Below are positions 50,733-60,902 of a stretch of DNA of 64,000 bases, piece by piece; the stretch's first letter is position 1, and every line of letters starts with the position of its first letter. A model generated the notes under the pieces. The model was not told the origin of the DNA. It ran no database searches and saw only the letters and a program-made list of their open reading frames with translations. The DNA comes from Erythrobacter ani (lineage in GTDB: Bacteria > Pseudomonadota > Alphaproteobacteria > Sphingomonadales > Sphingomonadaceae). The position numbers and the translations under genes are program-made. The stretch spans positions 1 to 64,000 of the forward strand of contig NZ_JAGSPB010000003.1 in NCBI RefSeq assembly GCF_019204025.1. Reading direction: 5' to 3'.

Positions 50733-51935
50733 TCAGTAAAGCAGATGGCTGCGTACCATCTGCACCCACGCCGCCTCGTCAGCCGAGGCAAGCGCATCGA
50801 GATCATCCGGTGCGGCGTTCGGATCGTCGACCCATTCGCGAAGTGATCGCCCGCCATTGATTACGTCTATAGCCAAGACGTTCTCAGTGTATTCGTATTT
50901 GAATTCGTTGCCACGCCAAATCGGATAGTTCGGATAGAGCCGCCGGATCGCCTTGAATGCGAGCGCCTGCATCCGCCATGGCTTGAACGCATCATGATCG
51001 TATTGTGGACCTTCTGCGTGGATCATCAGGGCGTTACACAAACTTCCTGCGTGCTTGTGGAAGGTCGGTTCGAACCAGCAATCGCGCAGAATGCATCCAT
51101 TCAGCCAATCGGGCGCAAGCTTCCGCATTTCTGCCAGAACAGTCTTGGCATCGATGTCCGGCGCGCCGAACAATACCTCAAGCGGGCGCGTCGTGCCCCT
51201 GCCCTCGCTCACGGTCGCACCCTCAATCATTACCGTTCCGGCATAGGCGCGCGCCATGTTCAAGTTGGCGGCGTTGGGTGAGGGGTTTATCCATATCCGG
51301 TCCACCGGCCAGCCGTGCCCAGGACCATCATGTTCCCACCCCTCCATCTGAACAACACGGTAATCGACCTCCAATCCGAAGTGATCGACAAACCAGTGAC
51401 CCATCTCGCCGAGGGTAAGTCCGTGACGCATGGGCATGGGCGCGGCGCCGACGAAGCTTTCATGGCCGGGCACAAGCATCGTCCCTTCCACGGGGCGTCC
51501 GGCTGGATTGGGGCGATCGAGCAGCCATACCTCTTTCCCAACCTTTGCTGCTTCTTCAAGGATATAAAGCAGGGTCGTAACAAAGGTGTAGATGCGGCAA
51601 CCGAGGTCTTGCAGGTCGAACAGGAAAATGTCGGCGCTCGACATCATCTGACCGGTAGGACGTCGAACCTGCCCGTAGAGCGAAAAGATCGGGATGCCGT
51701 ATTGCGGATCGATTTCATCCGCGGTCTCGACCATGTTGTCCTGCTTATCACCCTTCAAACCATGCTGAGGGCCGAACGCGCTGGTGACGTTCACACCGGC
51801 CGCAATCAGCGCATCAAGGCTGTGAGTGAGGTCCTCTGTAACGCTGGCGGGGTGGGCGACGAGCGCAACGCGTTTTCCATCAAGTTCGGAGAGCAATTGC
51901 CGGTCGGCAAGTAGGCGGTCGATTCCAAATTTCAT
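50733..51935 (-). CDS. DUF1343 protein, NamZ-like exo-muramidase
   Basis: Protein of 400 residues in the DUF1343 family, whose characterised member NamZ is an exo-beta-N-acetylmuramidase. The N-terminal KRVALVAHPASVTEDLTHS and FGPQHGLKGDKQDN segments and the central YSLYGQVRRP-type motif (here FSLYGQVRRP) are characteristic. No clear signal peptide from the ATG chosen; a GTG six codons upstream does not change that. Muropeptide recycling in the cytoplasm is the likely role. It ends four bases from the DUF2185-like gene, and is divergent from tspO. Confidence 0.86.
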   Translation of the reverse strand: MKFGIDRLLADRQLLSELDGKRVALVAHPASVTEDLTHSLDALIAAGVNVTSAFGPQHGLKGDKQDNMVETADEIDPQYGIPIFSLYGQVRRPTGQMMSSADIFLFDLQDLGCRIYTFVTTLLYILEEAAKVGKEVWLLDRPNPAGRPVEGTMLVPGHESFVGAAPMPMRHGLTLGEMGHWFVDHFGLEVDYRVVQMEGWEHDGPGHGWPVDRIWINPSPNAANLNMARAYAGTVMIEGATVSEGRGTTRPLEVLFGAPDIDAKTVLAEMRKLAPDWLNGCILRDCWFEPTFHKHAGSLCNALMIHAEGPQYDHDAFKPWRMQALAFKAIRRLYPNYPIWRGNEFKYEYTENVLAIDVINGGRSLREWVDDPNAAPDDLDALASADEAAWVQMVRSHLLY

Positions 51936-51994
51936 GGAGCGTGGTTGGAACACCCGCCGGTCAAAGGCAATGGTATTTGCGCGGGTATGGGCCT

Positions 51995-52492
51995 ATGCCC
52001 ATCAACATGGAATGGACCCCCGCAATCATCGCAGGCCTTTGGGCAATCATCCTAGGCGGAGCGGGAGGCGCCCTGACCGAGATCGGTGAGTGGTACAGGA
52101 ACCTCAACAAACCCAGCTGGCAGCCGCCCGATTGGGCATTCGGTCCTGCCTGGACACTGATTTTGGGCCTGTCCGGTTGGAGTTTCTATCTTGCATGGGT
52201 GGGCGCACCCACCAGCGCCGATCGCAATATCGTTATCGCGCTATTCGCTGTGAATTTCGTCCTGCATCTCGGATGGTCGCCGCTCTTCTTCAAGATCAAG
52301 CGACCGGACTGGGCATTGCTGGAGAACGTGTTTCTTTGGCTTTCTGTGTTGTCGCTCTTCGTCGTCCTGCCGCAATATTCACAGCTCGCAGGATGGCTGA
52401 ATGCGCCATATTTGGCCTGGGTAAGCTTTGCGATGCTGCTTAACTGGAAGATCGTCCAGCTCAATTCGCCATTCGGCAACGCCGCAGCCTAG
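51995..52492 (+). CDS. TspO/MBR family protein
   Basis: Five-span membrane protein of 165 residues. The conserved motifs of TspO are clear: NKPSWQPPDWAFGPAWT in the first loop and later WSPLFFKIKRPDWALL. TspO binds tetrapyrroles such as protoporphyrin and relates to stress and photopigment control in alphaproteobacteria; a role in tetrapyrrole or light response would fit an aerobic phototroph relative but is not shown. ATG chosen at MPINMEW; MEW is equally possible. Short gap to the divergent DUF1343 gene. Confidence 0.9.
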   Translation: MPINMEWTPAIIAGLWAIILGGAGGALTEIGEWYRNLNKPSWQPPDWAFGPAWTLILGLSGWSFYLAWVGAPTSADRNIVIALFAVNFVLHLGWSPLFFKIKRPDWALLENVFLWLSVLSLFVVLPQYSQLAGWLNAPYLAWVSFAMLLNWKIVQLNSPFGNAAA

Positions 52493-53007
52493 GCCCGTTC
52501 GACGATCATCTGCCGGCATGCTTCGGAATGGAACTCCGGCTTGCCCGGTGGGAAAGCGAGCGCCCAGAACTGGAGGTCGCCGCCTTCGTGCTCGACAATT
52601 GCGTTGAGTGCGACTTGCGCAGGATCAGGCAGCTTGGCCGCTATGCTCGCGTTGAGGACCAGCCCGCTTTCGTCATGTGAGCAATCAACGGTGATAGCAG
52701 CGACCGGGGCGTCGCGCATCCCTTCGCGAAAACTGTCGAAATCGTAGGCGGCCCAACGCCCCGAGGGTGACAGATTGAATTCGCGGTAGGACGATCCGCC
52801 GATCGGTTGCCAGAAAATCTCGAAGCAAGTCGTCTTCCAGAGGTTGTCCATACGTTCCGGCTGCGCCTTACGCGGAAGCACGATCGCATCCGCTCGCCCG
52901 TCGAGCCGAAACTGCGCCTCGCAACCGGCCTCGGTCGGGGTGATCGAAGCGGTGACCGCCCGGATCGGTCCGAGATCGCATGTCTGGTGAAGCATCAAGG
53001 GGTTCAT
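52489..53007 (-). CDS. DOMON-like domain protein
   Basis: Protein of 172 residues made of one DOMON-like beta-sandwich, with the segment [28 protein letters not shown] that marks these proteins, cited as [20 protein letters not shown] folds bind heme or sugars; a ligand is not identifiable here. No signal peptide. The start ATG (MNPLML) avoids overlap with the divergent tyrS, whose start lies 77 bases away. It overlaps tspO's stop by four bases, convergent. Function unknown. Confidence 0.82.
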   Translation of the reverse strand: MNPLMLHQTCDLGPIRAVTASITPTEAGCEAQFRLDGRADAIVLPRKAQPERMDNLWKTTCFEIFWQPIGGSSYREFNLSPSGRWAAYDFDSFREGMRDAPVAAITVDCSHDESGLVLNASIAAKLPDPAQVALNAIVEHEGGDLQFWALAFPPGKPEFHSEACRQMIVERA

Positions 53008-53083
53008 GATGTCCCTATTGCGGAGCGCGATCAGGTGGGCAAGCCCTTCCCCAGCACCGCCCCCGCTGTTAAGCGCTTGCGCC

Positions 53084-54316
53084 ATGAGCGAGAATTACGA
53101 ATCCGATCTTTTGCGCCTGCTTGATGAGCGGGGATACATTCACCAGGTGACCGATCCGGGCGCGCTGGATCAACTGGCGAGCAAGCAGGTGATCCCTGGG
53201 TATATCGGCTTCGATGCGACCGCGCCGAGCCTGCATGTCGGCAGCCTTGTACAAATCATGATGCTGCGCCGATTGCAGCAGGCTGGTCACAAACCGATCG
53301 TCATCATGGGTGGCGGAACCACCAAAGTCGGCGACCCTTCAGGAAAAGACGAGAGCCGAAAACTGCTGACGTCCGATGCGATCGACGACAATATCGCCTC
53401 GATCCGCACTGTTTTTGAAAAGCTGCTGACCTTCGGCGATGGCCCTACCGATGCGGTCATGGTGAATAATGACGAATGGCTTTCACAGCTCGGCTATGTC
53501 GAACTTCTTCGCGATGTCGGTCCACATTTCACCATTAATCGGATGCTGACCTTTGATTCAGTCAGGCTTAGGCTTGACCGCGAACAACCGCTGACTTTCC
53601 TCGAATTCAATTACATGATCCTGCAAGCGTACGATTTCCTCGAACTTGCGCGCCGCTATGATTGCAGACTCCAAATGGGCGGCAGCGATCAATGGGGCAA
53701 CATTGTCAACGGGATGGAGCTCGGTCGCCGGATGGAAGGGCACGAACTATTCGGCCTGACGACACCGCTGCTAACGACCGCCGATGGCGCGAAGATGGGA
53801 AAGACCGCCGCCGGTGCCGTCTGGCTTAACGAGGACCAGCTTCCTTCGTATGACTTCTGGCAATATTGGCGCAACACCGATGATCGCGATGTCGGCCGTT
53901 TCCTGCGGCTGTTCACCGATCTTCCGCTAGAGGAAATCGCCCGTCTCGAGACGCTCGAAGGGGCAGAAATCAACCAGGCCAAGGAAATATTGGCCAATGA
54001 GGTGACCGCCATGGTCCGCGGCGCCGATGCAGCAAGCGCCGCACAAGCAACAGCGCGTGATACCTTCGCCGGTGGCGGGGCGGGCGAAGACTTGCCGACC
54101 CTTTCGGTCGGACCGGAGGGCATGCGGATAGGCGCGGTGCTCACAGAGCTGGGCTTCACCGCATCGAATGGCGAGGCTAAGCGCAAGCTGACCGAAGGTG
54201 CGGTCAAGCTCGAAGGCAAGGCCATAAGCGATCCCGGTTTCCTAATCGCGCCTGCCAAGGGTGAGGCATTAAAGCTAAGTCTCGGCAAGAAGAAACACGC
54301 CATCGTCACCCGCTGA
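53084..54316 (+). CDS. tyrS: Tyrosine--tRNA ligase
   Basis: Class I tyrosyl-tRNA synthetase of 410 residues. The HIGH motif reads HVGS (51-54), and the KMSKS loop is KMGKT (in [11 protein letters not shown]). The tyrosine-binding region shows [24 protein letters not shown], cited as [10 protein letters not shown], and the C-terminus carries an S4 domain ([16 protein letters not shown]). It charges tRNA-Tyr in the cytoplasm. The start ATG is MSENYESDL; the longer frame upstream belongs to the antisense of the DOMON gene. 70 bases separate it from the PilZ gene. Confidence 0.96.
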   Translation: MSENYESDLLRLLDERGYIHQVTDPGALDQLASKQVIPGYIGFDATAPSLHVGSLVQIMMLRRLQQAGHKPIVIMGGGTTKVGDPSGKDESRKLLTSDAIDDNIASIRTVFEKLLTFGDGPTDAVMVNNDEWLSQLGYVELLRDVGPHFTINRMLTFDSVRLRLDREQPLTFLEFNYMILQAYDFLELARRYDCRLQMGGSDQWGNIVNGMELGRRMEGHELFGLTTPLLTTADGAKMGKTAAGAVWLNEDQLPSYDFWQYWRNTDDRDVGRFLRLFTDLPLEEIARLETLEGAEINQAKEILANEVTAMVRGADAASAAQATARDTFAGGGAGEDLPTLSVGPEGMRIGAVLTELGFTASNGEAKRKLTEGAVKLEGKAISDPGFLIAPAKGEALKLSLGKKKHAIVTR

Positions 54317-54386
54317 CACGGACCCGAGGCTCGGCTTTCCCTGCGATTTACCAATTATCAGCCTTTGCGGTGCATTAGGGATCGCA

Positions 54387-54752
54387 GTGAATGATAATGG
54401 AGGTCGTGCAATCGTGTCAGCGGGAGCAAATTTAAGCGTCACCGATTTGCGCCGCGCGGCGCGTCATCCGGTCGATTTCCCGGTGATCGTGGAGCATTTT
54501 GCGCACGGCGATCTGAATCTCCACGTCAGCAACATGTCCGCACACGGCTTCATGGTCGACGATGCGGAAAAACTGAAGCGCGGCGACCGCGTAATCATTC
54601 GCCTTCCCGTCGTCGGGCGGATTGAAGCCTATGTCATTTGGACCCGCGACAACCGCGCTGGCTTCCAGTTCGAACGCATCATTCGCCTTGACGATTTCAT
54701 GAGCATTATCGACACTTTGCAGCCAAACCCACGTCTGCGCCGGAACCGCTAA
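54387..54752 (+). CDS. PilZ-domain protein
   Basis: Small protein of 121 residues consisting of one PilZ domain, a cyclic-di-GMP sensor fold. The two binding motifs are visible: RRAARHP (RxxxR-like) near residue 22 and NMSAHGFMV (D/NxSxxG) near residue 49. No other domain is present, so it probably acts as an adaptor binding another protein after c-di-GMP uptake. A GGDEF-EAL gene is in the window, but 45 kb away. Confidence 0.9.
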   Translation: MNDNGGRAIVSAGANLSVTDLRRAARHPVDFPVIVEHFAHGDLNLHVSNMSAHGFMVDDAEKLKRGDRVIIRLPVVGRIEAYVIWTRDNRAGFQFERIIRLDDFMSIIDTLQPNPRLRRNR

Positions 54753-54837
54753 TCGCGCTCGGCCACTAAGTTGGCGTTGCATTTTAAGGTAGCATAGCTG
54801 GCTTGGCAGACGTCTTGTGTCCTGCCATGGCGCATGA

Positions 54838-56148
54838 GTGAACGACACCAGCACCGATCCATCGCAACATCCTTTTCGGATCCATAATTTCCGCTGTTAC
54901 TGGCTGAGCCGCCTGTCGATGACGCTGGCACAATACGCCATGCTTCTGATCATCGGTTGGCAAACCTATAACATCGCGCGCGATGCCGGTCTGACAATTG
55001 CCGAGGCATCCGGGCAGCTTGCTCTCATCGGGCTTCTGCAGTTCCTGCCGCTCTTTATCCTGACCCCGTTTTCCGGTCTGGCCGCGGATCGTTTCGATCG
55101 GCGTTCACTCGGGCGTCTGACGGTGCTTCTCCAGCTTATCTGCGCTGGCATACTTGGGTGGTCCACCTGGACCGGCTCAATATCGATCCCCATCCTGTTC
55201 GGCATCGCGGTCCTGCTCGGTATCGCGCGGGGGTTTGCCGGGCCTGCCCTCTCCGCGCTCGCTCCCAACCTCGTGCCGAAGCCTATTTTGCCCACGGCAA
55301 TCGCACTGTCATCGATATCATGGCAAGTCGGCATGATCGGAGGGCCCGCGCTCGGCGGATATCTGTATTCTATCGAACCTGCCCTTCCCTATGCGGTCGC
55401 GACTGGATTGTTCGCTGTATCAATGATCGCGCTTTCGTTGATCGGCAAAGTTCCTCAACCCGCCGTTCGAAAAGACCAGCGGCCCATCGGAGCTATCGTC
55501 GACGGCCTGAAATACGTGGTGCACAATAAGATGGTGCTCGGAGCAATCACACTCGATCTTCTCGCGGTTTTTCTGGCCGGAGCCACGGCCCTGTTCCCGG
55601 TCTATGCACGCGATATCCTGCAAGTGGGGGAGACGGGACTAAGCCAGCTCGCAATGGCTCCGGCGGTCGGGGCGGCACTGACAGCGCTGTGGTTTTCTTT
55701 CCGCCCGATCAAGACAGGCGTTGGGCCGAAAATGCTTTGGGCTGTGGCAATCTTTGGCGTGGCGACGATCGTCTTCGGCCTTTCGAAATCCATGCCGCTC
55801 AGCCTGGCCATGCTGTTCATCGTCGGCGCAGCGGACATGTTCAGTGTGTATATTCGCCAGTCATTGATCCAGTTGCATACGCCAGACGACAAACGTGGGC
55901 GCGTTTCCTCGGTCAGCCTGCTCACCATCAGCGCCTCCAACGAAGGCGGAGATTTCTTCTCCGGCACGCTCGCATTCCTGATTGGCCCGGTCGCCGCCGT
56001 CGTCGTGGGCGGGATCGGGGCGATTGTAACCGTTGGTCTGTGGAGCCGCGTATTCCCGGTGCTTCGGACAACAAAGACCTTCGATCCGCCGGACAATTTG
56101 TTAGAAGACGATCAGAACCCAGAAAAGACCAATCCCCAGGAGGCCTGA
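54838..56148 (+). CDS. MFS transporter, EntS-like exporter
   Basis: Twelve-span major facilitator of 436 residues, with a start at GTG after AGTGT-free sequence. The features are those of the MFS_3 / EntS group (first span [33 protein letters not shown] in the loop after span 4, [13 protein letters not shown] before span 10). Such proteins often export siderophores or drugs; the substrate is unknown. It lies one base before cysK on the same strand, so both genes are probably co-transcribed, and could act together in sulfur metabolite handling, though this is speculative. Confidence 0.85.
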   Translation: MNDTSTDPSQHPFRIHNFRCYWLSRLSMTLAQYAMLLIIGWQTYNIARDAGLTIAEASGQLALIGLLQFLPLFILTPFSGLAADRFDRRSLGRLTVLLQLICAGILGWSTWTGSISIPILFGIAVLLGIARGFAGPALSALAPNLVPKPILPTAIALSSISWQVGMIGGPALGGYLYSIEPALPYAVATGLFAVSMIALSLIGKVPQPAVRKDQRPIGAIVDGLKYVVHNKMVLGAITLDLLAVFLAGATALFPVYARDILQVGETGLSQLAMAPAVGAALTALWFSFRPIKTGVGPKMLWAVAIFGVATIVFGLSKSMPLSLAMLFIVGAADMFSVYIRQSLIQLHTPDDKRGRVSSVSLLTISASNEGGDFFSGTLAFLIGPVAAVVVGGIGAIVTVGLWSRVFPVLRTTKTFDPPDNLLEDDQNPEKTNPQEA

Positions 56149-56149
56149 C

Positions 56150-57070
56150 ATGAAAGCGCACAGCATTCTCGAAACGATCGGCAAAACCCCGCACATCCGC
56201 CTGTCGCGTATGTTTCCCGATCACGAAGTGTGGTTGAAATCGGAACGTGCCAATCCCGGCGGCTCGATCAAGGATCGCATTGCGCTTGCCATGGTCGAGG
56301 ATGCGGAGAGTTCGGGCAAGCTCAAACCGGGCGGCACCATCGTTGAACCCACAAGCGGGAACACCGGCATCGGCCTCGCTATGGTAGCGGCTGTGAAAGG
56401 CTACAAACTGGTGCTGGTCATGCCGGAGAGCATGTCGGTCGAGCGCCGCCGCCTTATGCTCGCATACGGCGCCACATTCGACCTCACGCCCAAGGAAAAG
56501 GGAATGAAAGGCGCGATCGAACGCGCGACCGAGATCGTCGAGAACACCGACGGCACCTGGATGCCGAGCCAGTTCGAGAATCCTGCGAACGTCGCCGTCC
56601 ATGTTCGTACAACCGCTCAGGAAATTCTGGCCGACTTCGCCGACAATCCGATCGACGTGTTGATTACCGGCGTCGGAACCGGCGGCCACCTGACTGGATG
56701 CGCTGAGGAGCTCAAAAAACATTGGAGTGGGTTTAAGGCTTATGGTGTGGAACCCGAAGGATCGCCGGTCATAAATGGCGGCTCACCTGGACCGCACCCC
56801 ATTCAGGGCATTGGCGCCGGCTTTATTCCCGATAACCTTCACACCGACGCCATTGACGGGGCCATCACCGTGGATCCCGATGACGCCAAGGAAATGGCTC
56901 GCCGCGCCGCGCGTGAAGAGGGCATGCTGATCGGCATTTCGTCCGGAGCGACCCTGGCAGCGATCGCCAAGAAACTGCCCGATCTCTCTTCTGGATCGCG
57001 CGTGATGGGCTTCAACTACGATACTGGTGAGCGGTATCTTTCGGTCCCGGAATTTCTGCCGGTAGAATGA
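56150..57070 (+). CDS. cysK: Cysteine synthase A (O-acetylserine sulfhydrylase)
   Basis: PLP enzyme of 306 residues forming cysteine from O-acetylserine and sulfide. The PLP lysine is K41 in GGSIKDRIA; the substrate loop TSGNTG and the phosphate-binding [10 protein letters not shown] are present, and SSGATLAA near the C-terminus. It is the standard length. The ATG lies one base after the stop of the MFS gene, with AGGAGG-like CCCAGGAGGCC just before, giving a good ribosome site. Cytoplasmic. Confidence 0.94.
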   Translation: MKAHSILETIGKTPHIRLSRMFPDHEVWLKSERANPGGSIKDRIALAMVEDAESSGKLKPGGTIVEPTSGNTGIGLAMVAAVKGYKLVLVMPESMSVERRRLMLAYGATFDLTPKEKGMKGAIERATEIVENTDGTWMPSQFENPANVAVHVRTTAQEILADFADNPIDVLITGVGTGGHLTGCAEELKKHWSGFKAYGVEPEGSPVINGGSPGPHPIQGIGAGFIPDNLHTDAIDGAITVDPDDAKEMARRAAREEGMLIGISSGATLAAIAKKLPDLSSGSRVMGFNYDTGERYLSVPEFLPVE

Positions 57071-57143
57071 GGCGATTACGTCGGAGTCCTCACTTAGCAT
57101 CGCCATAGGCCGGATTCCCAAAAGCGTTGATCGAAACTCATAA

Positions 57144-57208
57144 GAAACCTCCCCGCTCGTTCGATAGACTTGGCCTTGCCAGTACATCGTTCGAACGAAG
57201 GAGGTTTC
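57144..57208 (+). promoter_or_regulatory. Long hairpin burying the ribosome binding site of the hydroxylase gene
   Basis: GAAACCTCC (57144-57152) pairs with GGAGGTTTC (57200-57208), and TCGTTCGA (57157-57164) pairs with TCGAACGA (57191-57198). That gives 17 base pairs around one small internal loop and a 26-base loop. GGAGG in the 3' arm is the Shine-Dalgarno of the following gene, five bases before its ATG. The fold would block translation, so a thermosensor, ligand or protein could control it. Confidence 0.6.
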
Positions 57209-57209
57209 G

Positions 57210-57986
57210 ATGGACTTGTCGAATGGAGCCGCCCCGACCGCCAGGGAATCGGCCAAGCCGCTCCACTATCGGTTTGCGAAAAAACAGCGGCACAAGGTCA
57301 ACGCAGTCATCGCATCGAGTTCGCTAATATCCGACCGTCCCGTGTTTGATGCGTCCGATTTCGACTGGACGCAGCCGCTCGCCGACGATTGGCAGGCTAT
57401 CCGTGAGGAAGCGTTGGCGATCTATCGACACCGCGATGCAATCCCGCCGCTCCGTGAGATATCTCCCGATCATCGGCGGATCATGCGGGACAATTCGTGG
57501 CGCAGCTTCTTCCTTGTCGGCTACGGACACCGGCAGGAGGAAAATATCGCGCGCGCGCCTCGCACTGCGGAACTGGTGAGCAGTATTCCCGGCCTGAACT
57601 CCGCATTCTTCTCGATCCTTGCTCCAGGCGCGCGGATCGTACCCCATCGCGGCGTCACGAAAGCATTCATCACCGCGCATCTCGGGCTAGAAATCCCGCG
57701 CGATCGCGCCTCATGCTGGATGCGGGTGGGCGATCAGCGCCTGCATTGGGATGAGGGCAAATGGACCCTCTTTGACGACACTTACGAGCATGAGGTTCAC
57801 AACGACACTGACGAGGCGCGGATCATACTGCTGTGCCAGGTGGCTCGCCCGCTCAAGGCCCCCGGTTCGTGGCTTGCCGCCGCAACGCTGGGCTATGTTC
57901 GACGCAGTCATTTCGTCCGCGATGCCAGGGACAATCTGGCCGATTGGGAGACGGTCTTCGCCCGCGCGGAACGCGGCGAAATGTGA
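57210..57986 (+). CDS. Aspartyl/asparaginyl beta-hydroxylase family protein
   Basis: Fe(II)/2-oxoglutarate dioxygenase of 258 residues in the AspH/LpxO superfamily. The two iron His residues are visible: PHRGVTKAF and EHEVHND, with GLEIPRD and FDDTYEH between and around them, as in this family where only two His bind the iron. An N-terminal span is missing, so it differs from LpxO-type lipid A hydroxylases and looks soluble; the substrate could be a protein or lipid. The Shine-Dalgarno AAGGAGG is in a long hairpin. Downstream, a bidirectional terminator starts about 29 bases after the stop. Confidence 0.88.
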   Translation: MDLSNGAAPTARESAKPLHYRFAKKQRHKVNAVIASSSLISDRPVFDASDFDWTQPLADDWQAIREEALAIYRHRDAIPPLREISPDHRRIMRDNSWRSFFLVGYGHRQEENIARAPRTAELVSSIPGLNSAFFSILAPGARIVPHRGVTKAFITAHLGLEIPRDRASCWMRVGDQRLHWDEGKWTLFDDTYEHEVHNDTDEARIILLCQVARPLKAPGSWLAAATLGYVRRSHFVRDARDNLADWETVFARAERGEM

Positions 57987-58014
57987 CTCCAAAATGGTCG
58001 GACCCAACGAAAAA

Positions 58015-58040
58015 GGCTCGGGAGTCCCCACTCCCGAGCC
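58015..58040. terminator. Bidirectional Rho-independent terminator
   Basis: GGCTCGGGAGT (58015-58025) and ACTCCCGAGCC (58030-58040) form a perfect 11-bp stem with a CCCC loop. On the plus strand TCTTT follows; on the minus strand five Ts follow (complement of AAAAA at 58010-58014). It lies between the convergent hydroxylase and acyl-CoA dehydrogenase genes and serves both. Confidence 0.88.
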
Positions 58041-58066
58041 TCTTTGCGTGACGATTTCGTATTCGA

Positions 58067-59872
58067 TCAGGCTGCTGTGGCGAATGCCTCTTCCGACAGC
58101 TTCATCATGTTGTCGCTGCCCGCCTCAAGCTTGCGGCGCAGAGCGCCGGCGTCGGGCAGGAAGCGTTCGGCATAATATGCAGCGGAAGTCAGCTTCGCTT
58201 CGTAGAACGCCTTGTCTTCCGGTTCACCGGCCAGAGCGTCCTTCGCTACCTTTGCCATCTTCAACCAGAAAAAGCCGAGCGTCACGATGCCCATGATGTG
58301 CATGTAATGATGCGCGCCGGCGCCGAGATGGTTCGGGTTCTGCATGGCGTTTTGCATGAACCACATCGTCGCGGCTTTCTGTTCTCCGAGTGCTTTTTCA
58401 AGGCGCTCTGCCAGATCCTTTAGGGCTTCATCCTGCTTCGCAGCGGCGATTTCCTCGTCAATCATGGCGAAAAATGCCTGCACGGCCTTGCCGCCCTTCG
58501 ATGCGAGCTTGCGTCCGCACAGATCCATCGCCTGCACGCCGTTCGTGCCTTCGTAGATCATGGCGATGCGGCTATCGCGCACGAACTGCTCCATGCCCCA
58601 TTCCTTGACATAGCCGTGTCCGCCATAGACCTGCTGCATGTTGTTCGCGATGTCATAGCCCTTGTCAGTGCCGTAACCCTTGATGACGGGAGTCATGAGG
58701 CCAATCAGTTCATCGGCGAGCCCGCGCTCTTCCTCGGTCTGAGCCTTGTGCGTCAGGTCAACCTGAAGCGCACCCCACAGACACAGCGCACGCATGCCTT
58801 CGTTGAAGACCTTCGCGTCCATCAGCATACGGCGAACATCGGGATGAACGAAGATCGGGTCGGCCTGCTTTTCAGGTTCGGCCGGTCCGGAGAGCGCGCG
58901 GCCCTGACGGCGATCGAGCGCGTAGTTCACGGCGTTCTGATAGCTGACTTCAGCCTGCGCGAGGCCCTGCATACCGACCCCGAGGCGCGCTGCGTTCATC
59001 ATAACGAACATGGCGGCGAGACCCTTGTTTTCTTCGCCAACCATATATCCGGTGGCCCCGTCGTAATTGAGGACACACGTCGAGTTGCCATGGATGCCCA
59101 TTTTCTTTTCGATCGAACCGCAGCTCACGCCATTGCGTTCACCCGGTTCGCCGTTTTCGTCGAGGAGAAACTTCGGCACGATGAAGAGCGAAATGCCCTT
59201 TGAACTGTCAGGGGCGCCTGGGGTCTTCGCGAGCACCAGGTGAATGATATTGCTCGTCAGGTCGTGTTCGCCGGCGGAGATGAAAATCTTGGTCCCGGTG
59301 ATCTTGTACGATCCATCGCCCTGCGGCTCCGCCTTGGTGCGGATCATGCCGAGGTCGGTGCCGCAATGCGGCTCGGTCAGGTTCATCGTGCCGGACCATT
59401 CACCCGAAATCATCTTCGGCAGGTAAGTATCTTTCTGCTCCTGCGAACCAGCGGCTTCGATCGCCGCCGATGCGCCATTGGTCAGGCCAGGATACATGCC
59501 GAACGCCTGATTGGCGGTGGCAGTAAATTCTTCCATCACGAAGCCGAGCACATGCGGCAGACCCTGCCCGCCATATTCCTCGGGCTTCGCAAGCGTGCCC
59601 CAACCACCCTCGACATAGGCATCGTACGCTTCCTTGAACCCGTCGGGCGTCGTAACCGAGCCGTCTTCATGACGGGTGCAGCCCTGCTCGTCACCGATCT
59701 GGTTGATTGGAGCGAGAACTTCGGAGGCGAACTTGCCGGCTTCGTTCACAATCGCATCGATCATGTCGGGCGTCGCATTTTCGAAACCTGGAAGATTTCC
59801 GTAGCTTGCCAGATCGAGCATTTCGTTGATTACGAAACGGGTGTCGCGGGTTGGAGCGGTATAAGTCGGCAT
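58067..59872 (-). CDS. Acyl-CoA dehydrogenase (large, DmdC-like)
   Basis: FAD acyl-CoA dehydrogenase of 601 residues, about 200 longer than the basic family because of a C-terminal extension domain of the type seen in 3-methylmercaptopropionyl-CoA dehydrogenase. The flavin-binding [12 protein letters not shown] and SAGEHDLT segments are visible; the catalytic Glu is likely in [12 protein letters not shown]. It oxidises an acyl-CoA at C2-C3 in fatty-acid breakdown, but the chain specificity is unknown. A MerR regulator gene lies upstream on the same strand and may control it. The start ATG is MPTYTAP. Confidence 0.92.
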   Translation of the reverse strand: MPTYTAPTRDTRFVINEMLDLASYGNLPGFENATPDMIDAIVNEAGKFASEVLAPINQIGDEQGCTRHEDGSVTTPDGFKEAYDAYVEGGWGTLAKPEEYGGQGLPHVLGFVMEEFTATANQAFGMYPGLTNGASAAIEAAGSQEQKDTYLPKMISGEWSGTMNLTEPHCGTDLGMIRTKAEPQGDGSYKITGTKIFISAGEHDLTSNIIHLVLAKTPGAPDSSKGISLFIVPKFLLDENGEPGERNGVSCGSIEKKMGIHGNSTCVLNYDGATGYMVGEENKGLAAMFVMMNAARLGVGMQGLAQAEVSYQNAVNYALDRRQGRALSGPAEPEKQADPIFVHPDVRRMLMDAKVFNEGMRALCLWGALQVDLTHKAQTEEERGLADELIGLMTPVIKGYGTDKGYDIANNMQQVYGGHGYVKEWGMEQFVRDSRIAMIYEGTNGVQAMDLCGRKLASKGGKAVQAFFAMIDEEIAAAKQDEALKDLAERLEKALGEQKAATMWFMQNAMQNPNHLGAGAHHYMHIMGIVTLGFFWLKMAKVAKDALAGEPEDKAFYEAKLTSAAYYAERFLPDAGALRRKLEAGSDNMMKLSEEAFATAA

Positions 59873-59963
59873 CAAAAGATTCCCTTGATGAGCGTTTGAA
59901 GATTATTGTTGGCGACTCGGCGATCAAGGCCGATTTTAGAGCGGATCGAGTTTTTGGATATCA

Positions 59964-60428
59964 CTATCCAAGATCTAGATTTTGGATATCGGTAACGAAG
60001 TCGGTCAATTCCTTGATCGAGGAATCGATGTCCGCTCGTTGAGCTTTGAGCTTGGCGATGTGCGCTTTGCATTTCTCAACCGTGACACGGCGCTGCTCTA
60101 CTCGGCCATCGTCGAGATCATACAGATCGATCATCTCGCGAATTTCGGTGAGGCTGAAGCCGACATTCTTGGCCCGCATGATCCACGCAAGCCGAGCACG
60201 ATCGCGCTTCGAGTAAACGCGGGTCAGACCGACGCGTGCCGGACTGATAAGCCCTTCGTCCTCATAAAAGCGGAGCGCGCGTGCGGTGCAACCAAATTCG
60301 GAGGTCAGGTCGGAGATCGAAAATTGCTCACGCTCATGCTTGTCAGGCCTGTCGAGGTGCGCGCCATTGCGGCGGCTCTCTGATCCGGTGACATTTCGCG
60401 TGTTTTCGTTTGCAGGTGCGGTAGCCAT
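59964..60428 (-). CDS. MerR family transcriptional regulator
   Basis: MerR regulator of 154 residues. The winged helix-turn-helix is FSISDLTSEFGCTARALRFYEDEGLI, cited as ARALRFYEDEGLI, with the second wing SPARVGLTRVYSKRD. A long coiled-coil (about 85-140) follows; the cysteine content does not match a metal-sensing MerR. It is adjacent to and upstream of the acyl-CoA dehydrogenase gene, with 91 bases between, a pairing often seen for fatty-acid degradation regulators. The stop lies in an inverted repeat TTGGATA-TCAC-TATCCAA. Confidence 0.9.
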   Translation of the reverse strand: MATAPANENTRNVTGSESRRNGAHLDRPDKHEREQFSISDLTSEFGCTARALRFYEDEGLISPARVGLTRVYSKRDRARLAWIMRAKNVGFSLTEIREMIDLYDLDDGRVEQRRVTVEKCKAHIAKLKAQRADIDSSIKELTDFVTDIQNLDLG

Positions 60429-60473
60429 GTATGACCACCTACCTTCCCTTTACGTGAACGTCAACCCCTAACC

Positions 60474-60902
60474 TTAACGGGAAGCCGAGAACAGTGCGCT
60501 CGCATCGTCAGCGTCCGGATCGAGCCGCCGATAGAAACAGGATCGCGCTCCCGTGTGGCACGTCGGGCCATCAGGCGACGCATGAATGACCAGAGCATCC
60601 TGATCGCAATCGACCAACATTTTCTCCACCTTCAGGAAATTGCCCGAGGTCTCGCCTTTCAGCCACAATCTGCCGCGAGATCGTGACCAGAAGTGGACAT
60701 TGCCGCTCTCTCGCGTGCGCGCCAGAGCTTCGGCATTCATGAAGGCGACGACGAGCACATCTTTCGAATCGACATCGACGACCACAGCGGTCAGCAAGCC
60801 ATTCGAATCGAACTTCGGGACGAAACGCGATCCGGATTCGCGCTCCTCGCGGGATACTGAATTATCGTTCACTGGTTGTCGGCTCCTCATTTCGTCTCGC
60901 AT
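60474..60902 (-). CDS. hisI: Phosphoribosyl-AMP cyclohydrolase
   Basis: Histidine biosynthesis enzyme of 142 residues, the third step, hydrolysing phosphoribosyl-AMP. The metal-binding CDQDALVIHA, the THC-type PTCHTGARSCFYR and HFWSRSRGRLWLKGE segments are all present. The HisE partner domain is absent, so it is a separate HisI. No other his genes are near. It is isolated: MerR lies 45 bases after its stop on the same strand, and the gene-free stretch lies before it. Confidence 0.95.
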   Translation of the reverse strand: MRDEMRSRQPVNDNSVSREERESGSRFVPKFDSNGLLTAVVVDVDSKDVLVVAFMNAEALARTRESGNVHFWSRSRGRLWLKGETSGNFLKVEKMLVDCDQDALVIHASPDGPTCHTGARSCFYRRLDPDADDASALFSASR

